A DNA stretch of 64,000 nucleotides from Gordonia iterans (GCF_002993285.1 NZ_CP027433.1:744001-808000); one strand, 5' to 3'. Positions 1 to 8,616 are shown, counted from the first letter of the stretch. The notes: generated by a model not told the origin, from the letters alone. Numbers and translations are program-made.

Positions 1-299
1 AGTCCGGCGAGCAGCCGCCCGCCGGAGATGTCGGCGAGGGTCTGCAGTTCGCGGGACAACGCCACCGGGTGCCGGAAGTTCGGGGAGAGGACGAAGCTGC
101 CGATCCCCAGCGTCGAGGTGACTGAGGCGGCTGCGGTGAGCGTCGGCAGGCACGAGAACCAGCGTGCGTCCGGAAGTCCGCCCCAGACGAGGTGGTCGTA
201 GGTCCACGCGTGGTCGAAGCCCAGCTCTTCGGCGCGTTGCCAGAGCGGTTTCGCCACGGTCCACGGCATGTCCGGCAGCAGGCAGATCCCGTAACGCAT
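1..299 (-). CDS. Luciferase-like (LLM class) flavin/F420-dependent oxidoreductase, partial
   Basis: The reverse strand is open from an ATG at 299 to the window edge, about 99 residues of an N-terminal region. It begins MRYGICLLPDMPW and carries the LLM-class pattern of a first beta strand, then GFDHAWTYDHLVW, then GSFVLSPNFRHP and LQTLADISGGRLLAG, which is the conserved 'dominates/sGR..lG' segment of the bacterial luciferase-like TIM barrel. The family oxidises or reduces small substrates with FMN or coenzyme F420; the cofactor cannot be read from this fragment. The C-terminal two thirds lies outside the window. It is transcribed away from the isochorismatase-family gene, so the 112 bases between them hold both promoters. 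Confidence 0.8.
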   Translation of the reverse strand, partial: MRYGICLLPDMPWTVAKPLWQRAEELGFDHAWTYDHLVWGGLPDARWFSCLPTLTAAASVTSTLGIGSFVLSPNFRHPVALSRELQTLADISGGRLLAG

Positions 300-411
300 G
301 GTCCGAACGTACTTCAGACTCACCGGTCGGCGCGGGCCGCGGCCGCGCAACCCGGATGCAACCGCCCCGGGGATAGTGTGCGCTGCACCACACCACATCA
401 AAGGAGATGAC

Positions 412-1002
412 ATGGGACAGACCACCTTGCGCGGACTGATGGGCCTGCCGGCCGAGCCGGCGCCGTTGCGCGACTCCGCGCTCGTCATGATCGACTGTCA
501 GAACACCTACACGCGCGGGATCATGGAGCTGGAAGGGGTGCAGGAGGCGCTCGACTCCGGTGCCGAACTGCTCGACAGAGCGCGGGGCCTCGGCGTACCG
601 GTGGTGCACATCATGCACGACGCCGGTGAGGGCAGTCCGTACGACGTACGCGCGGAGATCGGGCAGATCGCCGCGAAGGTCGCCCCGCGCGACGGTGAGC
701 CGGTGATCGTGAAGAACTTCCCGAACTCCTTCGTGGGGACCGGTCTCGACGAGCAATTGACGGCCCTCGGCACGCGGAACCTCGTCCTCGCCGGCTTCAT
801 GACGCACATGTGCGTCAACTCCACGGCTCGCGGGGCGTTCAGCCTCGGCTACGCGCCGACCGTTGTCGCCGCGGCGACCGCCACGCGCAGCCTTCCGGGC
901 GCGGGCGGCGTCGGCGCTGCCGCGCTGCAAGCGGCGAGCCTCGCGGCCATCGACGATCTGTTCGGCATCGTCGTGCCCGACGCGGCCGCCGTGCCCTCGT
1001 AG
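412..1002 (+). CDS. Isochorismatase-family cysteine hydrolase
   Basis: A 196-residue protein of usual length for this alpha/beta hydrolase family (isochorismatase, nicotinamidase, N-carbamoylsarcosine amidase and relatives). The catalytic triad is visible: Asp in VMIDCQNTY (about residue 25), Lys in VIVKNFPNSF (about 102) and the nucleophilic Cys in FMTHMCVNST (about 135). An open frame runs further upstream, but the ATG at 412 follows AAGGAGATGAC, a strong ribosome site, so this start was chosen. The substrate cannot be named. No nicotinate or siderophore partner gene lies next to it. Its last four codons and stop lie inside a 35-bp sequence that is repeated at 1718-1752. Confidence 0.85.
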   Translation: MGQTTLRGLMGLPAEPAPLRDSALVMIDCQNTYTRGIMELEGVQEALDSGAELLDRARGLGVPVVHIMHDAGEGSPYDVRAEIGQIAAKVAPRDGEPVIVKNFPNSFVGTGLDEQLTALGTRNLVLAGFMTHMCVNSTARGAFSLGYAPTVVAAATATRSLPGAGGVGAAALQAASLAAIDDLFGIVVPDAAAVPS

Positions 1003-1024
1003 GTGCGGGCGCTCCGCCAGAAGC
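990..1024 (+). repeat. 35-bp direct repeat, copy 1
   Basis: A perfect 35-base direct repeat of 1718-1752, beginning CGTGCCCTCGTAGGTGCG. It contains the stop codon of the upstream hydrolase gene. The two copies bracket 693 bases whose composition differs from both sides, as expected for an integrated or duplicated segment. Confidence 0.9.
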
Positions 1025-1292
1025 TGTCGATGACCCCTGCGGCGAATTGGAGACCGACCTGCAGGCAAGTGAGGTAGCGGAATTCAACCGCCAGGCCATG
1101 AGAGATGTCGCCGAACGCTGGAGAGGTAGAGTCGCCGCAGTGTCCAATGCCAAGGAGTTGCGGGGAGATGTCACTGCCGACGTCCGACTTCGGTACGAGA
1201 AAGCAGTCCGGCGATCCGGGGAAGCCTACTCACTGCAGGGCGTCTATCAGCAGGATGGCAAACAATGGAAGATCTGCGGTCTAAGCTGGTAG
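1025..1292 (+). pseudogene. 3' fragment of a secreted/membrane protein with a C-terminal W-K-[IV]-C domain
   Basis: An open frame without a credible start encodes about 89 residues ending in QQDGKQWKICGLSW. The end resembles the C-termini of the extracytoplasmic domains encoded at 30568-32025 (GGEWKVCTRP) and 52640-53173 (GDEWKVCNP), so this looks like the tail of a similar protein whose signal and membrane part are missing. The frame starts at the right edge of direct-repeat copy 1, which argues that the gene was cut when the segment arrived. Base composition is lower in GC than the flanks. A TTG at 1047 could in principle start translation, but no ribosome site is evident. Confidence 0.5.
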
Positions 1293-1576
1293 AGAGGCGC
1301 TATCGTGCCTCATTTCTAGTCGCCGGAGTCGTGGTCGCCTATGTCTCGTACACGCTCCTTCGGGAGGCTCTCGGGGCGCTGGTCGGAATCAGCCGATATC
1401 CCGAAGCCTGGACGTGGTGGCTACCGGCACTCGCCCCGGCCTGTGCAGCTGCCGTTCTAGTATCGGCGACCTGGCGGCGTCCGGGCCGCACCGCGGCGAG
1501 GATCAGGAGCTTCGCAATCGGATACGGAGCACTCGCTCTGGTCCTAGCCGTGTTCATCTACACCTACTACGCGTGA
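1265..1576 (+). CDS. Small multi-pass membrane protein, unknown function
   Basis: A 103-residue protein with three hydrophobic segments (about residues 15-35, 50-70 and 82-102) separated by short Arg-rich loops, for example SATWRRPGRTAARIRS before the last helix. It overlaps the end of the preceding fragment by 28 bases; an AGGA lies about ten bases before the ATG. I do not recognise the family. It lies wholly inside the segment bounded by the 35-bp direct repeats and shares its lower-GC, less biased codon use, so it probably came with that segment. It may be an orphan from a larger locus. Confidence 0.5.
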   Translation: MEDLRSKLVERRYRASFLVAGVVVAYVSYTLLREALGALVGISRYPEAWTWWLPALAPACAAAVLVSATWRRPGRTAARIRSFAIGYGALALVLAVFIYTYYA

Positions 1577-1619
1577 CCGCGTGCCACTCGGTTAGCGGTG
1601 GAGGCTCGCCGGGGTCCGG

Positions 1620-1713
1620 CGTCGAAGGTCGGTGCGATCAAGCGGATCCGCCGACCAGGGGGGTGCATGCCGAGGCGTTGCGGACGTGGGTGAAGCGGGC
1701 CGAGATCGACAGG
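1620..1713 (+). mobile_element. Degraded IS3-family transposase (OrfA) remnant
   Basis: Translation gives two pieces in different frames: VGAIKRIR, then GVHAEALRTWVKRAEID. Together they match the helix-turn-helix end of IS3-family OrfA proteins (typically ..AIKRIADQLGVHPEALRTWV..). A frameshift in the middle, no OrfB and no terminal inverted repeats make it a dead relic. It sits immediately before direct-repeat copy 2 and suggests that IS3-type transposition or recombination was involved in placing this segment. Confidence 0.65.
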
Positions 1714-1717
1714 GCAT

Positions 1718-1752
1718 CGTGCCCTCGTAGGTGCGGGCGCTCCGCCAGAAGC
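1718..1752 (+). repeat. 35-bp direct repeat, copy 2
   Basis: Second perfect copy of 990-1024, 728 bases downstream. Normal high-GC sequence resumes after it and leads straight into the copper-responsive promoter. Removing one copy and the intervening segment would place the hydrolase gene about 120 bases before the copper operon. Confidence 0.9.
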
Positions 1753-1782
1753 CGGGCGCCGATCTCGCCGCATCCTTGCGCC

Positions 1783-1830
1783 ATACCCACCAGGGGTATA
1801 CCTTGGACTCGTAGGTACCCCATAGGGGTA
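1783..1830 (+). promoter_or_regulatory. Two CsoR-type copper operators in the copZ promoter
   Basis: Two inverted repeats of the actinobacterial CsoR class lie before copZ: ATACCC-N5-GGGTAT at 1783-1799 and TACCCC-ATA-GGGGTA at 1816-1830. Both have the T/ATACCC...GGGTAT/A symmetry bound by apo-CsoR and released on Cu(I) binding. The second ends 20 bases before the copZ start and only a few bases before its ribosome site, so binding would block the promoter or start of transcription. The regulator is probably the csoR gene at 5774. The two sites are 33 bases apart, about three helical turns. Confidence 0.8.
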
Positions 1831-1850
1831 TGTCGAGGAGGAGGAAAGTC

Positions 1851-2060
1851 ATGGCGAGCAGCGAGTACAAGGTGACCGGAATGACCTGCGGGCACTGCGA
1901 GGCCTCGGTCCGCGAAGAGGTCGGCGAGATCACCGGAGTCCAGGGCATCCAGGTCAGCGCCCAGACGGGCACGCTGGTGGTCACCGCCGACCAGCCTGTC
2001 GACGACGCCGCCGTGCTGTCCGCCGTCGAGGAGGCCGGCTACACGGCGGTCCGAGTCTGA
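1851..2060 (+). CDS. copZ: Copper chaperone, heavy-metal-associated (HMA) domain protein
   Basis: A 69-residue single HMA domain with the Cu(I) motif GMTCGHC at about residues 11-17 and the usual ferredoxin-like pattern ending EEAGYTAVRV. It should carry Cu(I) in the cytosol and hand it to the P-type ATPase encoded two genes downstream. The ATG at 1851 follows GAGGAGGAGGAAAG, which decides the start. Its stop codon overlaps the next start (ATGA at 2060), so the two are translationally coupled. Transcription should be copper-induced from the double CsoR operator. Identification of the family is firm; the chaperone role is inferred from context. Confidence 0.9.
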   Translation: MASSEYKVTGMTCGHCEASVREEVGEITGVQGIQVSAQTGTLVVTADQPVDDAAVLSAVEEAGYTAVRV

Positions 2061-2992
2061 TGAAGGCCGGAACCCGCCTGGTGGTCTACGGCCTGGGCCT
2101 GGTGGTCGCCTTCGCGGCGGCGTTCGGCATCGCCCGGGCGGTGGTCCCGCAGACCACCGTCGACAGCTGGAACGAGCGGGCCGCCGAGCACGGTGCGCAC
2201 GACGACGCCGCGCACGACGAGGGAACCGACTCGCACGACGGTCACGCAGCCGACGGACTCTCGCTGGAGTCCGGCGGTTTCATGCTGTCGACGGTCGAGG
2301 CGCCCACCACACTGGGCGCCGACGGGCGGCTGAGCTTCCAGATTCTCGACCGCGGGGGCGTGCCGGTCACCGACTACGCCGTCGAGCACGGCAAGGAACT
2401 GCACCTGATCGTCGTCCGCACCGACGGAACGCAGTTCCGGCACGTCCACCCGGAACTCGATCGGAACAGCGGAACGTGGTCGCTGCCGTGGCGCTGGGAG
2501 GCCGCGGGCGCGTATCGCGTGTACGCGGACTTCGTCCCCGCCGGCGACGGCGCGTCGGGGATCACGCTGTCGCAGCTGGTCGAGGTGGGCGGCGGAGCCT
2601 TCGAGCCGGTGCCCGCGCGACCGGTCCGCACCGCGGAGGTGGACGGATTCACCGTGACGGTCGACGGTGACCTGGTCGCCGGATCGGCACAGACCCTCAC
2701 CCTCACCGTCGCCCGCGACGGCCGGCCGGTCACCGAGTTGCAGCCGTACCTCGGCGCCTACGGGCATCTGGTCGCGCTGCGGCAGGGCGATCTGGCCTAC
2801 CTGCACGTCCACGCCGACGGCGCGGAGCCGGCGGAGGGGCAGACCGCCGGGCCCGACCTGAAGTTCGCCGCCGCCGCTCCGACGGAAGGCCGGTACCTGT
2901 TGTACCTGGACTTCCAGGCAGACGGCGCCGTCCATACCGCGCAGTTCGTGCTCGACGCACACGGCGCGCACGAACACGACCATGAGAAGTAG
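2060..2992 (+). CDS. Exported His-rich copper-associated protein
   Basis: A 310-residue protein with an N-terminal uncleaved-looking membrane helix (residues 7-27) and then a His/Asp-rich stretch at about 40-65 with many His residues (HGAHDDAAHDE, DSHDGHAAD). Two beta-rich repeats follow; both contain a conserved HVH or LHV motif (TQFRHVHPELD near 133, LAYLHVHADGAEP near 251). The C-terminus is again His-rich (HGAHEHDHEK). Such proteins accompany copZ/copA in many Mycobacteriales and are annotated only as heavy-metal-associated or secreted. A role in periplasmic copper capture is inferred from operon position and the histidines; no enzymatic motif is seen. Confidence 0.7.
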   Translation: MKAGTRLVVYGLGLVVAFAAAFGIARAVVPQTTVDSWNERAAEHGAHDDAAHDEGTDSHDGHAADGLSLESGGFMLSTVEAPTTLGADGRLSFQILDRGGVPVTDYAVEHGKELHLIVVRTDGTQFRHVHPELDRNSGTWSLPWRWEAAGAYRVYADFVPAGDGASGITLSQLVEVGGGAFEPVPARPVRTAEVDGFTVTVDGDLVAGSAQTLTLTVARDGRPVTELQPYLGAYGHLVALRQGDLAYLHVHADGAEPAEGQTAGPDLKFAAAAPTEGRYLLYLDFQADGAVHTAQFVLDAHGAHEHDHEK

Positions 2993-3015
2993 GAAGGCCA
3001 TGAGAAGTAGGAAGG
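2980..3015 (+). repeat. 18-bp tandem duplication at the end of the exported copper protein gene
   Basis: CCATGAGAAGTAGGAAGG occurs twice head-to-tail (2980-2997 and 2998-3015). The first copy contains the stop codon of the upstream gene. The duplication lengthens the gap to copA and leaves a GGAAGGGCGGG purine run as the probable copA ribosome site. Confidence 0.8.
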
Positions 3016-3028
3016 GCGGGTACCTGCG

Positions 3029-5323
3029 ATGAGTACCTCCGCGCCGACTGAGGGCGCCTCGGTGCCCACGACGGGAGTAGAGCTGGAGATCGGCGGGATG
3101 ACGTGCGCGTCGTGCGCCAATCGGATCGAGCGCAAGCTGAACAAGCTCGACGGCGTCTCGGCGACGGTCAACTACGCCACCGAGAAGGCCAAGGTGACCG
3201 TGCCCGAGGGCTACGACCCCGAGCTGCTGGTCGGCGAGGTCCGTAAGGCCGGGTACTCGGCGACGCTGCCCGTCGCGAAGAAGCCCGCGGCCTCGTCCGG
3301 CGAGGACGACGAGCCAGAGGACGCCGAACTGATCTCGCTGCGGCAGCGCCTGATCGGCGCGGTGGTCCTCACCGTGCCGGTGATCGCCATGGCGATGATC
3401 CCGGCGCTGCAGTTCGAGTACTGGCAGTGGTTGTCGCTGGCGCTGGCCTCGCCGGTGATCCTCTGGGGCGCCTGGCCTTTCCACCGCGCGGCCTGGGCGA
3501 ATCTCAAGCAGGGCACCGCGACGATGGACACCCTGATCTCGATGGGCACCCTGACGGCATTCGCGTGGTCGGTGTACGCCCTCTTCTTCGGGACCGCGGG
3601 GACGCCCGGCATGACCCATCCGTTCGAGTTCACGATCGCCCCGTCGGACGGTGCGGGAAACATCTATCTGGAGGTGGGCGCCGGTGTCACGATGTTCATC
3701 CTGGCCGGGCGATACTTCGAGAAGCGATCCAAGCGTCAGGCCGGCGCCGCCCTGCGGGCCCTGCTCGAGCTCGGTGCGAAGGACGTCGCGGTGCTGCGCG
3801 GACCGGCGACTCCCGGCGGCGAACGGGCAGAGGTGAAGATCGGGATCGACGAGCTGACAGTCGGCGACGAGTTCGTGGTCCGGCCGGGCGAGAAGATCGC
3901 CACCGACGGCGTCGTCGTGTCCGGCAGTTCCGCGGTGGACGAGTCGATGCTGACCGGCGAGTCGGTGCCCGTCGAGGTGGCCGAGGGCGATGCGGTGACC
4001 GGTGCGACAGTCAACGCCGGGGGCCGCCTGGTAGTGCGCGCCACCCGGGTCGGTTCGGACACGCAGCTCGCACAGATGGCGAAGCTGGTCGAGGATGCGC
4101 AGACCGGAAAAGCCGAGGTGCAACGGCTGGCTGACCGGATCTCCGGGGTCTTCGTGCCGATCGTCATCGTCATCGCCGGAGTGACGCTGGGCGCCTGGCT
4201 CGGTGCCGGGTTCCCGGCGGCGGCCGCGTTCACCGCCGCGGTCGCGGTCCTGGTGATCGCCTGCCCGTGCGCACTCGGGCTGGCCACGCCGACCGCGCTG
4301 CTGGTCGGGACCGGCCGAGGTGCCCAGATGGGCGTGTTGATCAAGGGACCGGAAGTGCTGGAGTCCACTCGCCGGATCGACACCGTCGTGCTGGACAAGA
4401 CCGGCACGGTCACCAGCGGCAAGATGACGCTCGTCGGCGTGATCGCGGAGGAGGGCGTGGACCGGATCGAGCTGCTGCGGCTGGCGGGCGCGCTGGAGAA
4501 CGCTTCCGAGCATCCGATCGCGCAAGCGATCGCCAAGGGTGCCGGTGAGGAAGCCGGGACGTTGCCGGACCCGGAGGACTTCGCGAACGTCGAAGGCAAG
4601 GGGGTGCAGGGCATCGTCGACGGCCACGCCGTGGTGGTCGGACGCGAGAGCCTGCTGGCGGACTGGTCCCAGCATCTTTCGCCTGAGGTGTCCGACGCCA
4701 AGGCTGCCGCCGAGCGCGAGGGCAAGACCGTCGTCGCCGTCGGCTGGGACGGTCGGGCGCGTGGCGTCCTCGTCGTCGCGGACACCGTGAAACCGACCAG
4801 CGCACAGGCCATCTCCGAACTGAAAGAGCTCGGGCTGACGCCGGTCCTGCTGACCGGCGACAACGAGGACGTCGCCCGGCAGATCGCTGCCGAGGTGGGG
4901 ATCGAGCGCGTGATCGCCGAGGTGCTGCCCGCGGAGAAGGTCGACGTGGTCGCCCGGTTGCAGAGCGAGGGCAAGGTGGTCGCGATGGTGGGCGACGGGG
5001 TGAACGACGCGCCGGCGCTGGCCCAGGCGGACCTCGGCCTGGCGATGGGCACCGGAACCGATGTGGCCATCGAGGCCGCCGACATCACTCTGGTGCGGGG
5101 CGATCTGCGCAGCGCCGTCGACGCGATCCGGTTGTCGCGCAAGACGCTCAGCACCATCAAGACGAACCTGTTCTGGGCCTTCGCCTACAACACGGCGGCG
5201 ATTCCGGTGGCGGCGCTCGGCATGCTCAACCCGATGCTGGCCGGTGCGGCGATGGCGTTCTCGAGTGTCTTCGTCGTCGGCAACAGCCTCCGGCTGCGAG
5301 GATTTCAGAGTGTCACCCGATGA
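3029..5323 (+). CDS. copA: Cu(I)-translocating P1B-type ATPase
   Basis: A 764-residue P1B-1 ATPase, full length. It has one N-terminal HMA domain (GGMTCASC, residues 22-29), then eight predicted membrane helices, the actuator motif TGES near 312, the intramembrane metal site CPC near 411, the phosphorylated Asp in DKTGT (residue 456), the HP motif in ASEHPIAQ, the ATP-site GDN/GDGVND motifs near 610-660, and NP near the last helices. It pumps Cu(I) out of the cytosol at the cost of ATP. It is the third gene of the copper operon and should receive copper from CopZ. Confidence 0.95.
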   Translation: MSTSAPTEGASVPTTGVELEIGGMTCASCANRIERKLNKLDGVSATVNYATEKAKVTVPEGYDPELLVGEVRKAGYSATLPVAKKPAASSGEDDEPEDAELISLRQRLIGAVVLTVPVIAMAMIPALQFEYWQWLSLALASPVILWGAWPFHRAAWANLKQGTATMDTLISMGTLTAFAWSVYALFFGTAGTPGMTHPFEFTIAPSDGAGNIYLEVGAGVTMFILAGRYFEKRSKRQAGAALRALLELGAKDVAVLRGPATPGGERAEVKIGIDELTVGDEFVVRPGEKIATDGVVVSGSSAVDESMLTGESVPVEVAEGDAVTGATVNAGGRLVVRATRVGSDTQLAQMAKLVEDAQTGKAEVQRLADRISGVFVPIVIVIAGVTLGAWLGAGFPAAAAFTAAVAVLVIACPCALGLATPTALLVGTGRGAQMGVLIKGPEVLESTRRIDTVVLDKTGTVTSGKMTLVGVIAEEGVDRIELLRLAGALENASEHPIAQAIAKGAGEEAGTLPDPEDFANVEGKGVQGIVDGHAVVVGRESLLADWSQHLSPEVSDAKAAAEREGKTVVAVGWDGRARGVLVVADTVKPTSAQAISELKELGLTPVLLTGDNEDVARQIAAEVGIERVIAEVLPAEKVDVVARLQSEGKVVAMVGDGVNDAPALAQADLGLAMGTGTDVAIEAADITLVRGDLRSAVDAIRLSRKTLSTIKTNLFWAFAYNTAAIPVAALGMLNPMLAGAAMAFSSVFVVGNSLRLRGFQSVTR

Positions 5324-5337
5324 TCGAGGGGGTTGGT

Positions 5338-5749
5338 GATCTCGACTCGCTGCGCTCGCTCAATCGTCGAAGTGGGAGAGGATTTCGACTCGCTGCGCTC
5401 GCTCAATCATCGGAGCGGGGTTGCCCCTCGATCGTCGAAGTGGGTTGGCTGCTCGGTCGTCGGGTGGGAGAGGATTTCGACTCGCTGCGCTCGCTCAATC
5501 ATCGAAGTGGGGTTTGCCCCCTCGATCATCGGAGTGGGTTGGCTGCTCGGTCGTCGGGTGGGAGAGGATTTCGACTCGCTGCGCTCGCTCAATCATCGAA
5601 GTGGGGTTGGCTGCTCGATCGTCGAAGTGGCTCGATCGTCGAAGTGGGGTGTTCCCCCGGAGCGGGGGGTTTGCCCTTCGATGATTGAGCGAGCGAAGCG
5701 AGTCGAAATCAACCTGTACAGAATGAGTCGAAATCAACCTGTACAGAAT
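5338..5749 (+). repeat. Palindromic repeat array between copA and csoR
   Basis: Four direct copies of a 28-base module, GA(T)TTCGACTCGCTGCG..., start at 5338, 5381, 5473 and 5567; the last three are spaced 92-94 bases apart because whole modules have been duplicated. One inverted copy lies at 5683-5710, so the transcript can fold into large hairpins and would act as a terminator for copA. It is followed by a 25-base tandem duplication (5700-5724 and 5725-5749), each half ending in the palindrome CTGTACAG, directly in front of csoR. No gene is evident here; reading frames through it are repeat-encoded. Confidence 0.85.
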
Positions 5750-5773
5750 CACGAGGAGCACGAGGACACGATC

Positions 5774-6085
5774 ATGACTGAGGACCATTCGCACGCGCAC
5801 CATCCGCGCGGCTACGACGACCAGAAAGAGCAGTACCTCAAGCGCATGCGGCGCATCGAGGGGCAGGCGCGCGGCATCGCGAAGATGATCGACGAGGACA
5901 AATACTGCATCGACATTCTGACACAGATCAGCGCGCTCACCCGCGCCGTGCAGGGCGTCGCGACGGGGCTTCTCGACGACCACTTGAAGCACTGCGTGCT
6001 CGACGCCGCGAAGCTCGGCGACGACGAGGCCATCGCGAAGATCGAGGAGGCGACGGCCGCGATCAACCGGCTCGTGCGGTCCTGA
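5774..6085 (+). CDS. csoR: CsoR/RcnR-family copper-sensing repressor
   Basis: A 103-residue all-helical DUF156 protein. The Cu(I) ligands of the CsoR subgroup are present: Cys in DKYCIDIL (about residue 41), and His and Cys in DDHLKHCV (about 66 and 70), the C...H-x3-C pattern of M. tuberculosis CsoR. A His-rich N-terminus (EDHSHAHHPRG) precedes the first helix. The ATG at 5774 was preferred over an upstream open frame that runs through repeat DNA, because GAGGAGCACGAGGAC lies just before it. It probably represses the copZ operon through the operators at 1783-1830. Its own control region lies in duplicated DNA. Confidence 0.9.
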   Translation: MTEDHSHAHHPRGYDDQKEQYLKRMRRIEGQARGIAKMIDEDKYCIDILTQISALTRAVQGVATGLLDDHLKHCVLDAAKLGDDEAIAKIEEATAAINRLVRS

Positions 6086-6249
6086 TAAGCCGAAGCGGCC
6101 GGGCCGTCGCGTCTGCCGGTCGGACGATCGTGCCGAGGCAGTCTCAATCTGTACCGTCAGCGGCGTGATCAGCGCGCAAAGCGTGTTCGGCGAGGCAGGA
6201 TCTGCGCCAGGAGCGATCGATTCCGGCACGAGCGATAGGACAGAGTGCT

Positions 6250-7717
6250 GTGACGAATGCTGTCGTGGACGAGCCGACACCGGCCGGATTCCGGGTTCTG
6301 GGGTACGAATCGTTCGACAAGCGGGCGGGGCTCTCGCAGGACGAGGCAGCCCAGGAGCAGAAGTCCTGGTGGTTCTTCTGGACCCTGGCTGGTGACTCCC
6401 CACATCGAGTTCGGCGCGATCTGGATCGGGTTGATCGTCGTCTACTTCATGGACGTGAGCCTGCTTCAGGCACTCATCGGATTGTTCCTGGGTACTGCCT
6501 TCGGCGCGTTCACCCACGGCGTGCTCACCGCGACCGGCGTTCGTCTGCGGGTGCCGCAACTCGAGCTGGGCCGGACCGCCTTCGGCAAGAAGGGCAACCT
6601 GATCGTCACCACGGTGATGTCGGTGATCAGCGCCTACGGCTGGTTCATCGTCAACTCGCTCGTGGCCGCACTCGCCATCGCTGCGCTGTTCGACTTCTCG
6701 ACGGTGTGGGCCCTGCTCATCGTGGTCGTCGTGCAGTTCGTTCTCGCGCAGACCGGGATCAGCTACCGGGCGATCAAGAGGTACCTCTACCCGGCGGTGA
6801 GCGTGCTCTTGGTGATCGCCGGCGTCTTCGCCTTCGTCGAAGTCGATCCAGCGACGGACCCGGGCTCGCCGTGGGACATCAACGGTCTCATCGCGATCGT
6901 CGTCGTCGCATGCATCGCCTGGGCCTACTCGATCGGCTGGAGTCCGTACGCGACCGACTACAGTGCCGTGCATCCGAAGGCGTCGTCGGCCAAGCGGTCG
7001 GGTGTTTTCGCGGCCCTCGGCCTGTTCGCTGCGACGATGTTCCTGATGAGCGTCGGCGCGGTCGCCGGAGTGGTCGTCGGCGACAAGAGCACCGACAACC
7101 CGACCGCAGACTTCACCTCGTTTCTGCCGGAATGGCTGAAGGTGCTGGTGTTGATCGGCCTGATCGTCAGCCCGATCGCCGGCAGCATCGTCACGCTGAA
7201 ATCGGCGCGTAACGTCTTCCGGTTCCCGAAACTCGGACTCAGTCCGCAGGCGAGCGTACTGGCCGGGCAGCTGGTCATGACGGTGTTGGCATTCTTCCTC
7301 GGTTGGGCCGCGCTGGGCGACCTCGCCGCCAACTACGAGGGATTCGTGATGGTCCTCGGCGTCTGGATCGGGCCGTGGCTCAACGTGATCCTGGTCGATC
7401 AGTACATCAAGCGGAAGACCGACGTGACCTCCCTGCTGTACGCCGACGGTCTGTCGGTGAAGTGGGGTCTGTTCTCGGCGGCGTTCGGCATCGTCGCATC
7501 GGTGCTGCTGTGGGCTCTGCAGGTGTTCGATCGCGGCTTCTTGCCGCACGGCGGACTCGCCTACGCGGCCCTCGGCATGCTGGTCGGCTTCTATCTGGCG
7601 GCCATCGTCTACGGCGCGGGACTCAAGCGCGTGATCAAGGAGCACGAGATCGAGGCCGGGCAGATCGACCCGCATCACAAGAAGCCGCACCTGCACTTGA
7701 TCCCGCACCGCAGCTGA
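6250..7717 (+). pseudogene. NCS1-family cytosine/purine permease, frameshifted
   Basis: The product is a twelve-helix NCS1 nucleobase:cation symporter. A GTG start at 6250 after AGGACAG opens a frame reading MTNAVVDEPTPAGF through QKSWWFFWTLAG. The protein then continues in another frame as VTPHIEFGAIWIGLIVVYF to the stop at 7717. The switch lies at about 6385-6392, so one base has been gained or two lost relative to a working gene. The body has hallmark segments such as QTGISYRAIKRYLYP and GWSPYATDYS. Either it is inactivated or the base call is wrong there. A start at 6257 in the second frame would lack the natural N-terminus. Substrate unknown. Confidence 0.8.
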
Positions 7718-7814
7718 TCCGCCGGCATCTGAACCTGGCCCGCGGCTACCTCCTCGTCGGACTCCGGCGTAGCTTGGGGAGACAGGCGGTGCGGGACGAG
7801 GTGTGCGGAGAGCA

Positions 7815-8564
7815 GTGGCTGATCAACCCTGGTACACGAGCCCGGCGGGCTGGTGGCAGGAACTCGGTTCGACCATCCCCGCCATCCCCGGGTACGGCAC
7901 GGCGCGACGCCTCGGCGCGCGCCTTCCGATCGAGCCCCTGTTCGACGTCCTCACCCCGCGGCTGGTAGGCAAACGGATCGAGACCAGACTCGGCGGCAGT
8001 CCGCTGACCTTCACGGTCACCGGTCTGGACACCCGCTTCGATCCGATCGGTGCCGCTCTCGGGCAAGCCGACGAGGTGGCGTTCACCGCCGGGGACGTCG
8101 AGTTCGAGGGAATGTCGGCCACGCGGGTCGCGGTGCACCCCCGCTACGTCCACACCCGACTCAGCCTCAATCCGACCCTGGTGGCCGCACCGGTGGACGT
8201 CGTCGTGGAGACGGACTGGGACCAGGTGCAGCTGCTGTTGCAGCGTCACCTCGGGCAAGTCGACGTCGAGCCGCTCGGGGAGCAGCGAGCGCGTCTGCGG
8301 CCGACGGGAGAGCGGTCCCGCCGCGGGTGGGTCGACGTCGACGTGGCGGTGGTCGACGGGCGGGTGGAGTTGCGGCCCACCGCGGCCGGCTGGGGCGAGA
8401 GCCTGCTGCGCCGCCGGGTGCAGCGGATCCCGGCGATCCCGGTGCCGACGGCTCTGGGCGACGGCGTGCGCATCGTCGACGTGCGCGTGGCCCCGGAGTC
8501 GGTGAGTGTGGTGCTCCGCGTCGACGAATGGTCGATCGCCTACACGCGGCTGCTCTCGTTCTGA
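7815..8564 (+). CDS. Conserved hypothetical protein, possibly DUF2993/LmeA-like
   Basis: About 249 residues, beta-rich with little helix and no signal peptide or membrane segment. It contains repeated amphipathic strands such as LTFTVTGLDTRFDP and GVRIVDVRVAPESVSVVLRVDEW, with an IPAIPVPTALGDG linker. The alternation recalls the lipid-binding DUF2993 family of mycobacteria, but this is a weak resemblance. The start is uncertain: GTG at 7815 has GGAG four bases before it, and GTG at 7803 is an alternative four codons upstream. It stands alone, facing the redox operon that converges from the other side. Confidence 0.6.
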   Translation: MADQPWYTSPAGWWQELGSTIPAIPGYGTARRLGARLPIEPLFDVLTPRLVGKRIETRLGGSPLTFTVTGLDTRFDPIGAALGQADEVAFTAGDVEFEGMSATRVAVHPRYVHTRLSLNPTLVAAPVDVVVETDWDQVQLLLQRHLGQVDVEPLGEQRARLRPTGERSRRGWVDVDVAVVDGRVELRPTAAGWGESLLRRRVQRIPAIPVPTALGDGVRIVDVRVAPESVSVVLRVDEWSIAYTRLLSF

Positions 8565-8616
8565 CGCTCTGATTCCGAGGCCGCGGCGGCACGTCGGCGC
8601 GGACCGATCGCCGAGG

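Noticed and set aside
1620..1713. Active IS3 insertion sequence
   Set aside because: Only about 30 codons of OrfA remain, with a frameshift, no OrfB and no inverted repeats.
2039..4675. A very long open frame on the minus strand opposite the copper genes
   Set aside because: It mirrors the codon-position GC bias of copA and the exported protein. The plus-strand frames have complete catalytic motifs, while the reverse frame is low-complexity with no domain. The same applies to the 1096-residue frame opposite purA, cyclase and purT (42671-45961).
5338..5749. CRISPR array
   Set aside because: Units are regularly spaced (92-94 bases) but the spacers are themselves duplicated, the copies include an inverted one, and no cas genes are near.
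6085..6250. An alternative upstream start for the NCS1 permease at 6165
   Set aside because: The frame starting GTG at 6165 does not join the permease frame, and the GTG at 6250 has a ribosome site and a sensible N-terminus.
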